Assembly: GCA_014238195.1 (NCBI GenBank)
Contig: JABABO010000063.1
Location: forward strand, 1-15,691
Direction of reading: 5' to 3'
Length of the DNA stretch: 15,691 nt
DNA from: Kordiimonadaceae bacterium
GTDB lineage: Bacteria > Pseudomonadota > Alphaproteobacteria > Sphingomonadales > Kordiimonadaceae
In this document: positions 15,133 to 15,691 of the stretch, piece after piece
Numbering within the stretch: position 1 is the first letter of the stretch
Layout: each line of letters starts with the position of its first letter
The notes under the pieces: generated by a model
Told to the model about the DNA's origin: nothing
Seen by the model: only the letters and a program-made list of their open reading frames with translations
Database searches by the model: none
Program-made: the position numbers and the translations under genes

Positions 15133-15691
15133 ATGTCTGAACGTTTAACAAACATCTTAGGATATTTAACCCTATTTGCGATTTTGGGTGCAATCTGGGT
15201 TATGTTTGGCGAGGACCCATCACGGGAACAAGGTGCGCGGGGGGAAAAACTATTCCCCAGTCTGGCCAGTAAAATTGATACCGTTACACATATTATTTTA
15301 AGCGAGCAAAATCAAACTGTAACACTTGTACGCGACCACAAGCAAAACCGCGAGGGTTGGTCTGTTCTTGAGCGATCACATTACAGAGCTGATCCCGCTA
15401 AAGTGAACGCTTTTTTGCAAGGCTTAAAACATAGTAAGCGCCGTGAACCGAAAACAGATCACCCACAGCGGATGGCAAAAATCGGTCTGGGTGTAAAGGC
15501 CGTGCAAGCAGCTTTAAGCGATGAAAAGGGCCAGGAAATTCTAACTCTGGCACTGGGAAAGCGCAAGGAAGGTGGCCTTGGTCGCTCCCTGACTTATGTA
15601 TTTAAAGCCACCGATACTCGTAGTTGGCTAGTCAGCGACATAGCAGCCTTTTCAAGCGATCCCATATTCTGGCTTGATACTCAGGTCATTA
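15133..15691 (+). CDS. DUF4340 domain protein, 3' end outside window
   Basis: A frame starting at ATG 15133, 31 bp after the GldG-family gene, runs open to the right edge (186 residues visible). It has an N-terminal membrane helix at about 9-25, then L-F-P-S-L-A-S-K-I-D, I-I-L-S and G-W-S-V-L-E-R-S-H-Y-R-A-D, the opening of DUF4340 proteins, which regularly follow GldG-family genes. GAGAG lies before the start. It is probably the last subunit of the same envelope complex. Function is unknown. Confidence 0.85.
   Translation, partial: MSERLTNILGYLTLFAILGAIWVMFGEDPSREQGARGEKLFPSLASKIDTVTHIILSEQNQTVTLVRDHKQNREGWSVLERSHYRADPAKVNAFLQGLKHSKRREPKTDHPQRMAKIGLGVKAVQAALSDEKGQEILTLALGKRKEGGLGRSLTYVFKATDTRSWLVSDIAAFSSDPIFWLDTQVI

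Overview
The window looks like chromosomal DNA from a Gram-negative bacterium, most likely an alphaproteobacterium of the Kordiimonadales/Emcibacterales kind. The reasons are a DUF6491-type envelope protein, an RND pump, a GldA/GldF/GldG-DUF4340 ABC operon, a TonB-dependent receptor remnant of the type common in marine Alphaproteobacteria, and a base composition that looks mid-range by eye. The taxonomic guess is an inference and is not firm.

Layout from the left. (1) 2-442: the 3' part of a DUF6491-like gene whose visible start consists of three 18-bp tandem repeats. (2) 611-4941: an RND efflux operon with the permease first and the periplasmic adaptor second. (3) 5150-7099: a LytS-type sensor histidine kinase and a LytTR response regulator on the same strand, which probably regulate the pump or an envelope-stress response. 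(4) 7128-9450, minus strand: an AT-rich accessory operon read leftwards from a near-consensus promoter. Its genes are, in order, a 71-residue peptide ending in W-R-W-T-A-S-F, a secreted two-lobe retropepsin-like protein, a hotdog-fold (PaaI-like) protein, and a secreted protein that resembles part of a solute-binding protein. (5) 9451-10589: a decayed stretch with a zinc-ribbon remnant, a 13-bp-arm palindrome and a broken TonB-dependent receptor gene. (6) 10740-11351: a LysE/ArgO-type amino-acid exporter. (7) 11555-15691: a tightly packed operon encoding an ABC ATPase, an ABC-2 permease, a GldG-family protein and the start of a DUF4340 protein, cut by the right edge.

The most interesting part is the minus-strand operon at 7128-9450. 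The short first protein has the architecture of a ribosomal peptide precursor, with a charged helical leader-like region and an aromatic C-terminus. Its last seven residues have the same W-x-W-x-x-S-F spacing as the darobactin core (W-N-W-S-K-S-F). No radical SAM enzyme is present in the window, so this remains a hypothesis. The second gene has an internal duplication in which the second catalytic Asp-Thr-Gly is replaced. The adjacent receptor and zinc-ribbon remnants suggest that this is a gene-turnover site between conserved blocks.
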